A stretch of 64,000 nt of DNA from Bacteroidales bacterium (GCA_900769945.1 CAAGIO010000014.1:8497-72496), one strand, 5' to 3'; shown: positions 42,927 to 51,746, counted from the stretch's first letter. Made by a program: numbers and translations. Notes: generated by a model from the letters alone, not told the origin.

Positions 42927-44195
42927 TTATTCCAAAGTATGGATTACAAGGCCTGAACGAAGTTTAGGTTCGAACCAAGTGGTCTTTGGAGGCATGATGT
43001 TGCCGCTGTCAGCAATATCGATAATCTGTTTCATTGAGACAGGGTACATAGCGAAAGCCACAGCCATCTCACCGCTATCGACACGGCGTTTCAACTCACC
43101 GAGACCGCGGATGCCGCCAACGAAGTCGATGCGTTTGTCGGTACGTAAGTCTTTAATACCGAGGATGTTGTCGAGGACGTTGTCGCTGAGGATCTTAACA
43201 TCGAGTACGCCTATTGGATCGTTGTCATCGAAAGTGCCGGGTTTTGCAGTCATCTTATACCAGTGTCCGTCGAGGTACATGCTGTGCTCGTGTAACATTG
43301 CTGGCTTGTAGATTTCTGTGCCCATGTCTTCCACTACGTAAGTCTTTCCGAGTGCGGCGATGAAGTCTTCTTTGCTTAATCCGTTAAGGTCTTTCACTAC
43401 GCGGTTGTAGTCGATGATTTTCAGTTGGTTGTCAGGGAAGATGACGGTCATGAAGTAGTTGTATTCCTCTTTACCGGTGTGGTTAGGGTTGTTTTCTTTC
43501 TTCTCTTGACCGACGAGGGCTGCTGCTGCGCTTCTGTGGTGTCCGTCAGCGATGTACATAGCAGGGACCTTTGTCGCGAAGAGTTCGACGAGGCGGTCGA
43601 TGGTGGCTTTGTCGTCGATGGTCCAGAAGCGGTGTCCGAAGCCGTCTTCCTTGGCGATGAAGTCATAGACAGGTTTCTCGTGGCGTACGATGTTGTCAAC
43701 GATAGCGTCAATCTCGTTCACTGCAGGGTATGCGAAGAACACAGGCTCCACGTTGGCGTTGGTGATGCGGACGTGTTTCATGCGGTCTTCTTCCTTGTCC
43801 TTACGTGTCAACTCATGTTTTTTGATGACCTTGTTGATGTAGTCCTCGCTCCAAGCGCATGCTACAATACCATATTGCCAGTGGGCGTTTTCCTCGGTAG
43901 GGTTCATGCTTTGAGCGTAGATATAAAGTTTCTCTTCTTTATCTTGGACGAGCCATCCGTAATCTTTGAATGAGTTGAAGTTCTCGACGACCTTCACGTA
44001 GGTGATTGTGTCGCTGTCCTTTGTGCCTTCTGGGAGGTCGATTTCGGCCTTAGTCACATGGAGGAGGCTGTAAGGGTTGCCGGCGCATTCCTGGCGTGCT
44101 TCTTCTGTGTTGAGAACGTCGTAAGGTCTTGAGGCGAGTTTCTCAACGATATCGGTTGTTGGGCGATATCCTTTGAATGGTTTGATTACTGACAT
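42927..44195 (-). CDS. DUF1015 family protein
   Basis: A 422-residue cytoplasmic protein of the DUF1015 family, whose biochemical role is unknown. Typical blocks are KPFKGYRPTTDIVEKLASRPYDVLNTEEAR at the N-terminus (listed in part), SLLHVTKAEIDLP, and YIADGHHRSAAA near residue 215. It is the third gene of the serC-serA-DUF1015 unit, 29 bases after serA. This order is widely conserved in Bacteroidota, suggesting a link to serine or phosphoserine metabolism. That link is inference. Confidence 0.92.
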   Translation of the reverse strand: MSVIKPFKGYRPTTDIVEKLASRPYDVLNTEEARQECAGNPYSLLHVTKAEIDLPEGTKDSDTITYVKVVENFNSFKDYGWLVQDKEEKLYIYAQSMNPTEENAHWQYGIVACAWSEDYINKVIKKHELTRKDKEEDRMKHVRITNANVEPVFFAYPAVNEIDAIVDNIVRHEKPVYDFIAKEDGFGHRFWTIDDKATIDRLVELFATKVPAMYIADGHHRSAAAALVGQEKKENNPNHTGKEEYNYFMTVIFPDNQLKIIDYNRVVKDLNGLSKEDFIAALGKTYVVEDMGTEIYKPAMLHEHSMYLDGHWYKMTAKPGTFDDNDPIGVLDVKILSDNVLDNILGIKDLRTDKRIDFVGGIRGLGELKRRVDSGEMAVAFAMYPVSMKQIIDIADSGNIMPPKTTWFEPKLRSGLVIHTLE

Positions 44196-44224
44196 TTTAC
44201 GTGTTTTTTTATTGTTTCAAGATA

Positions 44225-45142
44225 TTATTTGTTGACTTGGAACTTTGTGCATCCGTCTTTGAAGAAGCCTACTATCTGGCGTGCTGCAGCGAGGCCTGCG
44301 TTGAGGTTAGCCTCTGCTGTCTCTGCGCCTTGTTTCTTAGGTGTTGCGAAGAAGCGTGGTGCGAACTGTGCCAATGTCTCGGCGTTTGCTGGAGCGATGT
44401 CTGTGACATACTTGAGGTCTGTACGCTCGGCGAGAACCTTCTCCATCTCTGCCTCGTTGATGACTTCCTTGCGGGCTGTGTTCACCAAGCAGCCGCCCTT
44501 AGGCATTCTGGAGAGGAGGTTGTAGTTGATGCTGTTCTTTGTCTGCTCGTTGGCTGGGATGTGCAATGAGATGTAGTCGCAGTTCTCGTAAAGCTCTTCC
44601 AATGTTGCAGGGACGTGTACGCCTTCAGCTTCCATCTTCTCTGTTGGGATGAACGGGTCGAAAGCCCATACTTCCATGCCGAAAGCCTTTGCCTTCTCTG
44701 CCACGAGGCGGCCGACGTTGCCGTATGCCTGAATACCTATTCTCTTGCCCTTCAACTCAACGCCTGTGCCTGGCTTGAATGTGTTACGTGCCATGTATAT
44801 CATCATGCCTATTGCCAGCTCTGCTACCGCGTTGGAGTTCTGTCCAGGAGTGTTCATCGCGATGATGCCCTTCTCGGTGCATGCTGCAAGGTCGAGGTTG
44901 TCGAAGCCTGCGCCTGCGCGTACGACGATCTTAAGGTTGTTTGCGTGGTTGAGGACCTCCCTTGTCACCTTGTCAGAACGTACGATGAGTGCGTCAACGT
45001 CTGCCACTGCATCATAAAATTGTTGTACATCGGTGTATTTCTCAAGTGTTGCTAATGTGTAACCGGCTTCCTCAACGATATTTCTGATGCCTTCTACTGC
45101 TGCTTTTGAGAAAGGCTTTTCTGTTGCTACTAATACTTTCAT
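44225..45142 (-). CDS. serA: D-3-phosphoglycerate dehydrogenase, short form
   Basis: First enzyme of serine synthesis, oxidising 3-phosphoglycerate to 3-phosphohydroxypyruvate. It has only 305 residues, lacking the C-terminal regulatory ACT domain, so feedback by serine through ACT is not expected. The Rossmann region is GIQAYGNVGRLVAEKA. The usual catalytic histidine (TPHLGA context) is replaced by lysine (K269-K270 in TPKKQGAETAEAN). The same change is known in short PGDHs of Bacteroides and Entamoeba type, so this is a variant active site, not decay. It is between serC and DUF1015. Confidence 0.94.
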   Translation of the reverse strand: MKVLVATEKPFSKAAVEGIRNIVEEAGYTLATLEKYTDVQQFYDAVADVDALIVRSDKVTREVLNHANNLKIVVRAGAGFDNLDLAACTEKGIIAMNTPGQNSNAVAELAIGMMIYMARNTFKPGTGVELKGKRIGIQAYGNVGRLVAEKAKAFGMEVWAFDPFIPTEKMEAEGVHVPATLEELYENCDYISLHIPANEQTKNSINYNLLSRMPKGGCLVNTARKEVINEAEMEKVLAERTDLKYVTDIAPANAETLAQFAPRFFATPKKQGAETAEANLNAGLAAARQIVGFFKDGCTKFQVNK

Positions 45143-45216
45143 TTCTTTCCTTATTTTAATTAATCAAAGGTGAATACTCTGATGCCATCTCATATCCACC
45201 TTTGAGATGTTTGTTA

Positions 45217-46314
45217 TTACTTGTTAGCTTTTTCAAAGTCTTGCATGCACTGCACGAGAGCCTCTACTGACTCGATTGGGCAGGCGTTGTATAATGATGC
45301 ACGGAAACCGCCGACTGAACGGTGACCCTTGATGCCCACCATGCCGCGCTCTTTTGCAAATGCCATGAATGCGTCCTGCAAGCCCTCGCGACCAGGTGCC
45401 ATGACCCAGCAGTGGTTCATGATTGAACGTGAGTCCTTCTCTGCTGTGCCTACGAACATGCTGTTGCGGTCGATCTCTTCATAAAGGAGGTTCGACTTCT
45501 TAACGTTGATGGCGTTCATTGCCTCTACTCCACCGAGGTTCTTCACCCATGTCAATGTCTCGTGCATTACGAAAATTGGGAGTACTGGAGGTGTGTTGAA
45601 CATTGATACGTCAGCTGGCTTCTCTGCCGGCATGTGGGTGAGGTAGTTAACCATTGTTGGAAGCGGGTTCATGTATGCGCGCTCTCCAATGTTGCCGAGG
45701 AGGTCTTTGCGGACAATGACAAATGTGACACCGGCAGGACCGACGTTCTTCTGTGCACCACCGTAGATGAGACCGTATTTCTTTACGTCAACAGGACGGC
45801 TCATGATGTCTGACGACATGTCAGCAACAAGTGTGATAGGGCAGTCCATGTCCTCTTTAATCTCTGTTCCGTAAATGGTGTTGTTTGTTGTGATGTGGAA
45901 ATAATCAGCATCTGTAGGAACTGTATATCCCTTTGGAATGTATGTGTAGTTCTTGTCCTCTGATGAAGCAACTACTTCAACCTTACCGAATAACTTCGCT
46001 TCCTTGACAGCCTTCTTTGCCCAAACACCTGTCTGAAGGTATGCTGCCTTTGTCTTAAGCAAGTTTGCCGGCACTGTGAAGAACTGTGTGCTTGCACCTC
46101 CACCAAGGAAGAGGATTTCATACTCTGCAGGGATGTTGAGAAGCTCGCGCCATAACTGACGTGTTTCTTCCATGATACGCTCCCAACCCGGAGTGCGGTG
46201 TGAAATTTCCATCAAACCTATGCCTGTGTTGTCAAAATTGCGAATTGCGTTGATTGTCGATTCAACGGCTTCCTTTGGAAGGACACATGGTCCAGCATTG
46301 AAATTGTGTTTCAT
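45217..46314 (-). CDS. serC: Phosphoserine aminotransferase
   Basis: PLP-dependent transaminase converting 3-phosphohydroxypyruvate and glutamate to phosphoserine; it also serves pyridoxine synthesis in some bacteria. Length is 365 residues. It starts MKHNFNAGPCVLPKEAVE, a SerC hallmark. The PLP lysine is in YGGAQKNVGPAGVTFV near residue 193. The C-terminal KGHRSVGGFRASLYNACPIESVEALVQCM is typical. It is the first gene of the serine operon, with serA 74 bases downstream; a phosphatase (serB) is not in the window. Confidence 0.97.
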   Translation of the reverse strand: MKHNFNAGPCVLPKEAVESTINAIRNFDNTGIGLMEISHRTPGWERIMEETRQLWRELLNIPAEYEILFLGGGASTQFFTVPANLLKTKAAYLQTGVWAKKAVKEAKLFGKVEVVASSEDKNYTYIPKGYTVPTDADYFHITTNNTIYGTEIKEDMDCPITLVADMSSDIMSRPVDVKKYGLIYGGAQKNVGPAGVTFVIVRKDLLGNIGERAYMNPLPTMVNYLTHMPAEKPADVSMFNTPPVLPIFVMHETLTWVKNLGGVEAMNAINVKKSNLLYEEIDRNSMFVGTAEKDSRSIMNHCWVMAPGREGLQDAFMAFAKERGMVGIKGHRSVGGFRASLYNACPIESVEALVQCMQDFEKANK

Positions 46315-46368
46315 TACTATATTTTTTAAACTGTTTATAAATTAAAATTACAAATTTTTTTTACGTTG

Positions 46369-46376
46369 CAAATCTA
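46369..46376 (-). promoter_or_regulatory. -7 box for the serine operon
   Basis: Reverse-strand TAGATTTG, 55 bases upstream of the serC ATG. Confidence 0.5.
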
Positions 46377-46551
46377 CTAATTAAAATAATATAAAACACA
46401 AAAGATTGAAATCTTTTTTCTCTTTAATCTTTACTGCCGAAAACACTGTTTCTCGCGCCTCCATCACCCTGAAAACCTCATCTCAAAAGACCGCTTCACC
46501 CTCTAAGTTTATTTTCCTTCCTGCCGCGTTCCTGAGCATCTGCCCGATTCT

Positions 46552-46978
46552 TTATGCCCGCTTTCGTTCTCCTGTGTCTTTTTCGTAAGTGTAAAGACTG
46601 CTCGTGCCTGTAACCGAAATCTCTACCTCGTCTCTTCCACCCCGTATATAACGCTGCCCGATGATTATTATTTTATTGCCGTCATTAACAATATGCTTAT
46701 GGTAAACGGGAGCCTTGAGTTTGGAATTTGACTGATTCGCAAGGTCTTGATGCCGCCGAATCGCTTCCCATACCATGGAGAATCATTTTGAAGACCTGAT
46801 CCAAGATTGTGTTTTTAGACGTTTGATTGTCAATGATTTGAATATCTCTCCTGATTTGTTGGCGTATATTAATTATGTCGGCTTGTTTTTTCACACAAAG
46901 CTCTTTTTTTGACTTGTGAGTGTTGATAAAAGTTGTACTTTTACCTCCTGAAAATTTTTGTGAAAGAAGTTGGAGCGA
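46552..46978 (-). pseudogene. Frameshifted coding relic of unknown family
   Basis: Two overlapping reverse-strand reading frames look like one broken protein. The first is open from 46978 to 46697 (SGGKSTTFINTHKSKKELC, then ADIINIRQQIRRDIQIIDNQ, then ILDQVFKMILH). The second, shifted by one base, runs from about 46776 to 46552 (MVWEAIRRHQDLANQ, then KIIIIGQRYIRGGRDEVEIS, ending KDTGERKRA). Both ends read like real protein, and a single base change near 46776 would join them. The first frame has no ATG start: GTG at 46894 or nothing. I do not recognise the family. It could instead be two unrelated short frames with no function. Confidence 0.35.
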
Positions 46979-47055
46979 TTACGTGCTAATCTGTGGCCCT
47001 GCCTTGATGTTTGAGTCTCGATGATTGTCCCGACAAGATTTTTTTTGTTATTATT

Positions 47056-47961
47056 ATGAAAAACACTGAAGATATAGTATTGGTTCTTAACTCGTTGAAA
47101 ATAAACGAAATTATTTCGGAAGGCTTGGTTGAGTCGGCTAAATGTGGAAATGTGTGGTTTAACGATGCGAATATTGGGGAAGGTGTTGAGAGGGTGAGGG
47201 CGATGCTGAGCCGTGATAATCTTGAAAGATGGTCTTCTTGTTTTGGGAGGGAAAAGACAAACCCGAAGAGGGTTGCTGTCGTCGTCGATGGCGCGGCTCC
47301 TTTCGATGGCTTGACCGACCTCGTTCTCGTGCTTCTGTCGGGAAACATCTTTGTTGGAAGGGGTTTTGAGAACGACCTGCTTCTTCGTTCTGTCGCCGAC
47401 GCCCTCATTAAAGCCGATAGTGCTCTTGCCGATTACATCTCTTTTGTGGAGGAGCCTGTGGGGAAAAGCGACGCAATCATCTTGAGCGGCAGTTTCTCTT
47501 CAAACAAAACCCTTATGGAATATGTGGACCGTATTCCTCATCTTGTGCATTCGGCTGGTCACGGGACGAGGGTGCTGACAGGGAATGAGAGTGCTGGCGA
47601 ACATGACGACATCGCACGAGGATGCTTCTTGAATTTTGGCAGGGGAGAGATGTCGGTAAGAAATATATTTGTTCCTAAAGGATATGATTTCCAAAGACTT
47701 CTGTGTTCTTTTGAGAAATGGGAGGACGTGAGGAATAATCCGCGCTACTATAATAATTATGAGTATCGGAAGTCGGCATGCATTGTAGGGAAGGTGCCTT
47801 GTCTTGATAATGGCTTTGTTATTTTAAGGGCGTCAGACGGATTCAGCCCGCATATTGGCGAGATTTATTATCATGAGTATTCATCTTTGTCGGAAGTGGG
47901 TGCTATTGATGGTGCTTATGATGCGGCAGGGGAGACGATTATGTTTCTTCTTTCTATTTAA
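47056..47961 (+). CDS. Divergent acyl-CoA-reductase-like (LuxC family) protein
   Basis: A 301-residue homologue of LuxC-type acyl-CoA reductases, which reduce acyl-CoA to aldehyde through a cysteine thioester. The ATG at 47056 is chosen over the TTG at 47011. Family landmarks are LVLVLLSGNIFVGRG near residue 94, SDAIILSGS near 141, VLTGNES near 175, IFVPKGYDF near 210, NNPRYYNNYEYRKSA near 232 and VPCLDNGFVILRASDG near 253. In family members I recall, the segment before FVPKGYD reads FGLGCRNVSK with the nucleophile cysteine; here it is FGRGEMSVRN, with glutamate at that place. It may be inactive or have another role. Divergent from serC, a neighbour of this family in many Bacteroidota. Confidence 0.7.
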   Translation: MKNTEDIVLVLNSLKINEIISEGLVESAKCGNVWFNDANIGEGVERVRAMLSRDNLERWSSCFGREKTNPKRVAVVVDGAAPFDGLTDLVLVLLSGNIFVGRGFENDLLLRSVADALIKADSALADYISFVEEPVGKSDAIILSGSFSSNKTLMEYVDRIPHLVHSAGHGTRVLTGNESAGEHDDIARGCFLNFGRGEMSVRNIFVPKGYDFQRLLCSFEKWEDVRNNPRYYNNYEYRKSACIVGKVPCLDNGFVILRASDGFSPHIGEIYYHEYSSLSEVGAIDGAYDAAGETIMFLLSI

Positions 47962-48038
47962 AATATTGATAATCAGTGGATATTGAAAAAAATAAAAAAA
48001 AGTTTTGCAAAAAATATTTTTTGTAAGAGAAAAAGTTG

Positions 48039-48046
48039 TAATTTTG
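48039..48046 (+). promoter_or_regulatory. -7 box for rpmE2
   Basis: TAATTTTG, 39 bases upstream of the ATG at 48086. Confidence 0.55.
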
Positions 48047-48085
48047 CCGCTCGAAATAGAGAAATAGAAGAAAAAATATACAGCA

Positions 48086-48352
48086 ATGAAGAAAGACATA
48101 CATCCAAAGAATTATCGCTTGGTCGTATTTAAAGACATGTCGAACGACTATGCATTCATGTCACGTTCCACCATCAATACAAAGGAGACTATCGTTTGGG
48201 AAGACGGAAACGAATATCCTTTGGTGAAGCTTGAGATTTCAAACACATCACACCCGTTCTATACAGGTAAGATGAAACTTGTTGACACCGCTGGTCGTGT
48301 TGATAAGTTCAACAGCAAGTACAAGAAATTCCAGGAAGCAAAGAAGAAATAA
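48086..48352 (+). CDS. rpmE2: 50S ribosomal protein L31, type B
   Basis: Large-subunit protein of 88 residues, type B: it starts MKKDIHPKNYRLVVFKDMS and lacks the zinc-binding cysteines of type A, so it does not depend on zinc. ISNTSHPFYTGKMKLVDTAGRVDKF near the C-terminus is diagnostic. In some bacteria this form is made in zinc shortage; in Bacteroidota it is usually the main copy. Own promoter and terminator. Confidence 0.97.
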   Translation: MKKDIHPKNYRLVVFKDMSNDYAFMSRSTINTKETIVWEDGNEYPLVKLEISNTSHPFYTGKMKLVDTAGRVDKFNSKYKKFQEAKKK

Positions 48353-48390
48353 TCCAAGAATTATTGTTAAAGTTTTCATAATGAAGTTTC

Positions 48391-48420
48391 GCCCTTGCCA
48401 GTAATGACAAGGGCTTTTTT
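48391..48420 (+). terminator. Rho-independent terminator after rpmE2
   Basis: GCCCTTG / CAAGGGC stem with a 10-base loop, followed by six T. Confidence 0.85.
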
Positions 48421-48456
48421 GGCACGATTATTGTCAAGGCTCTGAAAAAATTTTTT

Positions 48457-50952
48457 ATGGATAATCAACTCAACCCTGATTTTATTCTAAGTGAAATCAT
48501 CAATGGCGATGCTGAACTTATTCCGCTTTTGTCCCCAGAAGATGAGAAACGCATGAACGAGGAATCTCTGCCTGAGGAACTTCCGATAATGGCTTTGCGT
48601 AACGCCGTACTTTTCCCTGGCGTGGTGATGCCTATCACCGTCGGGAGAAGGAAGACTATTCATCTAATAAAGGAAGCGTACAAGAAACATATAGATATAG
48701 GTGTCATAGCCCAACGCGATGCTAAAGTCGAAGAGCCTTTGTTGTCTGACTTGTTCGAGGTCGGCACTATCGGGCAGGTGCTCAAGACGTTACAGATGCC
48801 TGACGGCAACTTCACAGTGATAGTGCAGGGCAAACGCCGCTTCAAACTTGAAAGCATTACAGAGACGGAGCCTTACCTCAAAGGCAGGGTGTCGGCTTAC
48901 GGGAACGCTGACAACGCACCACGCGACCGACAGTTCAAGGCCCTAATACAGTCAATAAAGGAAATGGCGATGCAGATCGTGCAGAAATCTGCCAACGTGC
49001 CTTTTGAGGCCACCTTTGCCCTGAAAAACATAGAGAGCCCATGGTTCCTCGTCAATTTTATTGGAAGCAACCTCGTGTCAAATATGAATGACCGCCAGCG
49101 GCTGCTCGAAATAGACGACATCGTTGAGTTCTCCGTCAATCTGCTTCAGCTGCTTAACAACGAGATGCAGATGGTTGACCTCAAACAGCAGATACAGAGC
49201 AAGGTAAAGGTGGATATGGACAGGCAACAAAGAGAGTATTTCCTGAACCAGCAACTGCGCACCATTCAAGAGGAACTCGGCGGGACTCCTAACGAACAGG
49301 ATATTAAGGATCTGACAGAAAAGGCTGCCAAGAAAAAATGGAGCAAGGAGGTGGCGGCTGTATTTAATAAGGAGCTGCAGAAACTCCAACGTATGAACCC
49401 GCAGGTCGCTGACTACGGTATCCAGCATAACTATCTCGAATATCTTGTCGAACTGCCTTGGAACGAATATACGAAGGATAACTTCGACCTCGAACACGCA
49501 CAGAAAGTCCTCGACAAAGACCATTTCGGCCTTGAGAAGATAAAGAACAGGATTATCGAACATCTCGCGGTGCTTAAGCTTAAGAACGACATGAAGTCGC
49601 CCATCATCTGCCTCGTAGGGCCTCCAGGCGTGGGAAAGACATCCCTCGGTAAGTCGATAGCGAAGGCTCTCGGAAGAAAATATATCAGGATGTCACTCGG
49701 CGGAGTGCGCGACGAGTCGGAACTGCGCGGACACCGTAAGACCTATATCGGCGCAATGCCAGGACGCATCATCCAGAACCTCAAGAAGGTGAAGTCGTCA
49801 AATCCCGTCTTTATCCTCGATGAGATTGACAAGGTGAGCGGAAACAATATCAATGGCGACCCACAGGCGGCACTGCTCGAAATCCTTGACCCGGAACAGA
49901 ACAACACCTTTAACGATAACTTCATCGAACTCGATTTCGACCTCTCAAAGGTGATGTTCATCGCTACCGCAAATAATATTCAGACCATTCATCCCGCACT
50001 TCGCGACAGAATGGAGGTCATTGACATTAACGGATACCTCAGAGAAGAGAAATACGAGATAGCAAAACGCCATCTTATCCCCAAGCAGATAAAAGAACAT
50101 GGGTTGAAGCCAAGAGATGTAAGCTTCTCGCAATCAATCATCTATCAGATTATCGATGACTATACGAGAGAGGCGGGTGTGCGTAGCCTTGAGCGAAAAA
50201 TCGCTGATGTCATACGTAAGAAGGCAAAGGCGATAGCTATGGGCGGCGAATATGAGAAGAAAGTGACGGTGGACGACTTGCGTAACGCCCTCGGAGTGCC
50301 AATGCACCATGACGAGGAGGAGGTGACGCATTCTATGCCGGGCATAGCCATAGGTCTCGCATGGACACCCGTTGGCGGCGAGATCCTCTCTATTGAGGTG
50401 AGCCTTAGCCGCGGCCGCGGAATGCTTAACATGACCGGAAACCTTGGCGACGTCATGCGTGAGTCGGCAACAATAGCATACGAGTTTATCAAGGCGCACG
50501 CCGGCGAACTCAAGGTTAATCCTATCGTCTTTGACGAGTGGAACGTCCATATCCATGTCCCGGAGGGTGCTACCCCTAAAGACGGACCTTCCGCCGGAAT
50601 AACCATGCTCACAGCCCTCACCTCCGCACTAACCCAAAGGAAAGTCAAGGATAAACTGGCTATGACAGGCGAGATAACACTGCGCGGAAGAGTGCTGCCC
50701 GTAGGAGGCGTGCAGGAGAAACTCCTCGCAGCTAAAAGAAATAACGTCACCGACGTGATTCTCTCAAAAGAAAATGAACGTGACCTCAATGATATTAAAC
50801 AAGAATACGTCGAAGGCCTGAACTTCCATTTCGTGGATAATATGCTCGACGTCCTCGAACTTGCATTGGAGAAGGAACAAAATGTCAATGCTATGGATTA
50901 CAACAAGTTCCTTATCGACTCGCATAAGAAGGTGGCGGGATTTAAATCATAA
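48457..50952 (+). CDS. lon: ATP-dependent protease Lon
   Basis: Cytoplasmic AAA+ serine protease degrading damaged and regulatory proteins. It has 831 residues. The N-terminal LAN substrate-binding domain covers about 35-240 (LPIMALRNAVLFPGVVMPITVG). The AAA+ module follows, with Walker A GPPGVGKTS near 389 and Walker B FILDEIDK near 453. The protease domain at the C-terminus holds the Ser-Lys dyad, S712 in PKDGPSAG and K755 in GGVQEKLLAAKR, 43 residues apart as in E. coli Lon. I see no TAnnTTTG box just upstream, so a different promoter or readthrough from rpmE2 is possible. Confidence 0.98.
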   Translation: MDNQLNPDFILSEIINGDAELIPLLSPEDEKRMNEESLPEELPIMALRNAVLFPGVVMPITVGRRKTIHLIKEAYKKHIDIGVIAQRDAKVEEPLLSDLFEVGTIGQVLKTLQMPDGNFTVIVQGKRRFKLESITETEPYLKGRVSAYGNADNAPRDRQFKALIQSIKEMAMQIVQKSANVPFEATFALKNIESPWFLVNFIGSNLVSNMNDRQRLLEIDDIVEFSVNLLQLLNNEMQMVDLKQQIQSKVKVDMDRQQREYFLNQQLRTIQEELGGTPNEQDIKDLTEKAAKKKWSKEVAAVFNKELQKLQRMNPQVADYGIQHNYLEYLVELPWNEYTKDNFDLEHAQKVLDKDHFGLEKIKNRIIEHLAVLKLKNDMKSPIICLVGPPGVGKTSLGKSIAKALGRKYIRMSLGGVRDESELRGHRKTYIGAMPGRIIQNLKKVKSSNPVFILDEIDKVSGNNINGDPQAALLEILDPEQNNTFNDNFIELDFDLSKVMFIATANNIQTIHPALRDRMEVIDINGYLREEKYEIAKRHLIPKQIKEHGLKPRDVSFSQSIIYQIIDDYTREAGVRSLERKIADVIRKKAKAIAMGGEYEKKVTVDDLRNALGVPMHHDEEEVTHSMPGIAIGLAWTPVGGEILSIEVSLSRGRGMLNMTGNLGDVMRESATIAYEFIKAHAGELKVNPIVFDEWNVHIHVPEGATPKDGPSAGITMLTALTSALTQRKVKDKLAMTGEITLRGRVLPVGGVQEKLLAAKRNNVTDVILSKENERDLNDIKQEYVEGLNFHFVDNMLDVLELALEKEQNVNAMDYNKFLIDSHKKVAGFKS

Positions 50953-50981
50953 TGTCTCTCTATTTTGAGGCTCCTAACTCT

Positions 50982-51035
50982 AACCGCATCGGATGTTTTT
51001 TGCTCTGACAAAGATTTTCGATGCGGTTTTCTTTT
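50982..51035 (+). terminator. Hairpin terminator after lon
   Basis: AACCGCATCG (50982-50991) pairs with CGATGCGGTT (51019-51028) across a 27-base loop and is followed by a T-rich tract. The loop is long for a terminator. Confidence 0.6.
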
Positions 51036-51086
51036 GAAAAAATATTATAATGAAAATCAGCGTGATATAATATCAATGCACTGTTG

Positions 51087-51644
51087 TTATGCTTTGAGAA
51101 CAATGTCCTTTACTGCAATCTTCTCTGATGTATAAACCTCCCCGGCTGTCGTCTGTATCACTGCCTCCATCATCAAGTCGGGAGTTTGCTTGAGCAGATA
51201 TTCTAACTCCTCCATCTTCTCGTCAAGAAGATACCTTCTCGCACGCGCTCCCCTGTACTTCCCGTTAGGAACGAAGTCGCTGTCAATCTCCTGATATTCA
51301 GCCCTGAAGAAGTCGCTGCCATCATCGAAGGGACTCGAAATCTTGAAGAAAGGCTCCTCAAAAGAAATGTCGTAGCTCTTGGAGTATCTGAAATTCAAGT
51401 CGATAACGAAAAAAGGCCATTCATCAAGAATCTTCTTTGCCTCAATCTTCATCTGTACCTTGTGAGAGCTCACCTTTGCAAGGCTGTCGATGGTCTCCAT
51501 GGGGAACAATGGGACGTTTGAGCTGTTTCCCCTCATGAAACTCAATAACTTGTCTCGGTCGCTCAATGAGACGGTCATACATCTGTCTCCATAGTCGCTG
51601 ATGACCAACACTCCTCTGTCGGAACGAATACTCTTGATACGCAT
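51087..51644 (-). CDS. Conserved-looking protein of unknown function
   Basis: I do not recognise this 185-residue protein. It has no signal peptide or membrane helix. The sequence is acidic, with a globular pattern: MRIKSIRSDRGVLVISDYGD at the start, a middle part rich in Ser, Phe and Asp (FFVIDLNFRYSKSYDISFEE), and a helical end (KYRGARARRYLLDEKMEELEYLLKQTPD). It has its own -7 box upstream and codon use like its neighbours, which supports a real gene. It is transcribed divergently from the substrate-binding lipoprotein. Confidence 0.7.
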   Translation of the reverse strand: MRIKSIRSDRGVLVISDYGDRCMTVSLSDRDKLLSFMRGNSSNVPLFPMETIDSLAKVSSHKVQMKIEAKKILDEWPFFVIDLNFRYSKSYDISFEEPFFKISSPFDDGSDFFRAEYQEIDSDFVPNGKYRGARARRYLLDEKMEELEYLLKQTPDLMMEAVIQTTAGEVYTSEKIAVKDIVLKA

Positions 51645-51664
51645 TTCTGTGTTTTATTTTTATG

Positions 51665-51672
51665 CAAAAATA
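51665..51672 (-). promoter_or_regulatory. -7 box for the gene at 51087-51644
   Basis: Reverse-strand TATTTTTG, 21 bases upstream of the ATG. Confidence 0.6.
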
Positions 51673-51746
51673 CGAAAAATGTGTTCTTTTGCAATCTTAT
51701 TTTCGTTCGTAACAAAAAAATTGCTTTTTTTGCACAAAATATTGCG

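Larger units (their letters stand above)
46315..47055. other. Intergenic region between serC and the acyl-CoA-reductase-like gene
   Basis: About 740 bases. It holds the serC promoter (46369-46376), a small AAAAGAT / ATCTTTT hairpin near 46400-46417, and the decayed reverse-strand coding relic described separately. No complete gene is credible. It interrupts what is usually a tight gene neighbourhood. Confidence 0.6.

Noticed and set aside
42778..43311. 177-codon forward ORF
   Set aside because: It starts at TTG and most of it runs antisense to the well-supported DUF1015 gene; the translation has no protein-like pattern.
43425..43973. 182-codon forward ORF
   Set aside because: Entirely antisense to the DUF1015 gene, valine/aspartate-rich shadow of the opposite codons.
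44225..45142. SerA as a pseudogene because of the missing catalytic histidine and ACT domain
   Set aside because: The frame is intact, the operon is intact, and the Lys-containing short form is a known variant in related organisms.
46406..46588. 60-codon forward ORF in the serC upstream region
   Set aside because: TTG start, no promoter, overlaps the better reverse-strand relic; low-complexity Ser/Phe composition.
50160..50888. 242-codon reverse ORF in lon
   Set aside because: Antisense shadow of the Lon protease domain, whose Ser-Lys dyad and motifs are intact on the forward strand.
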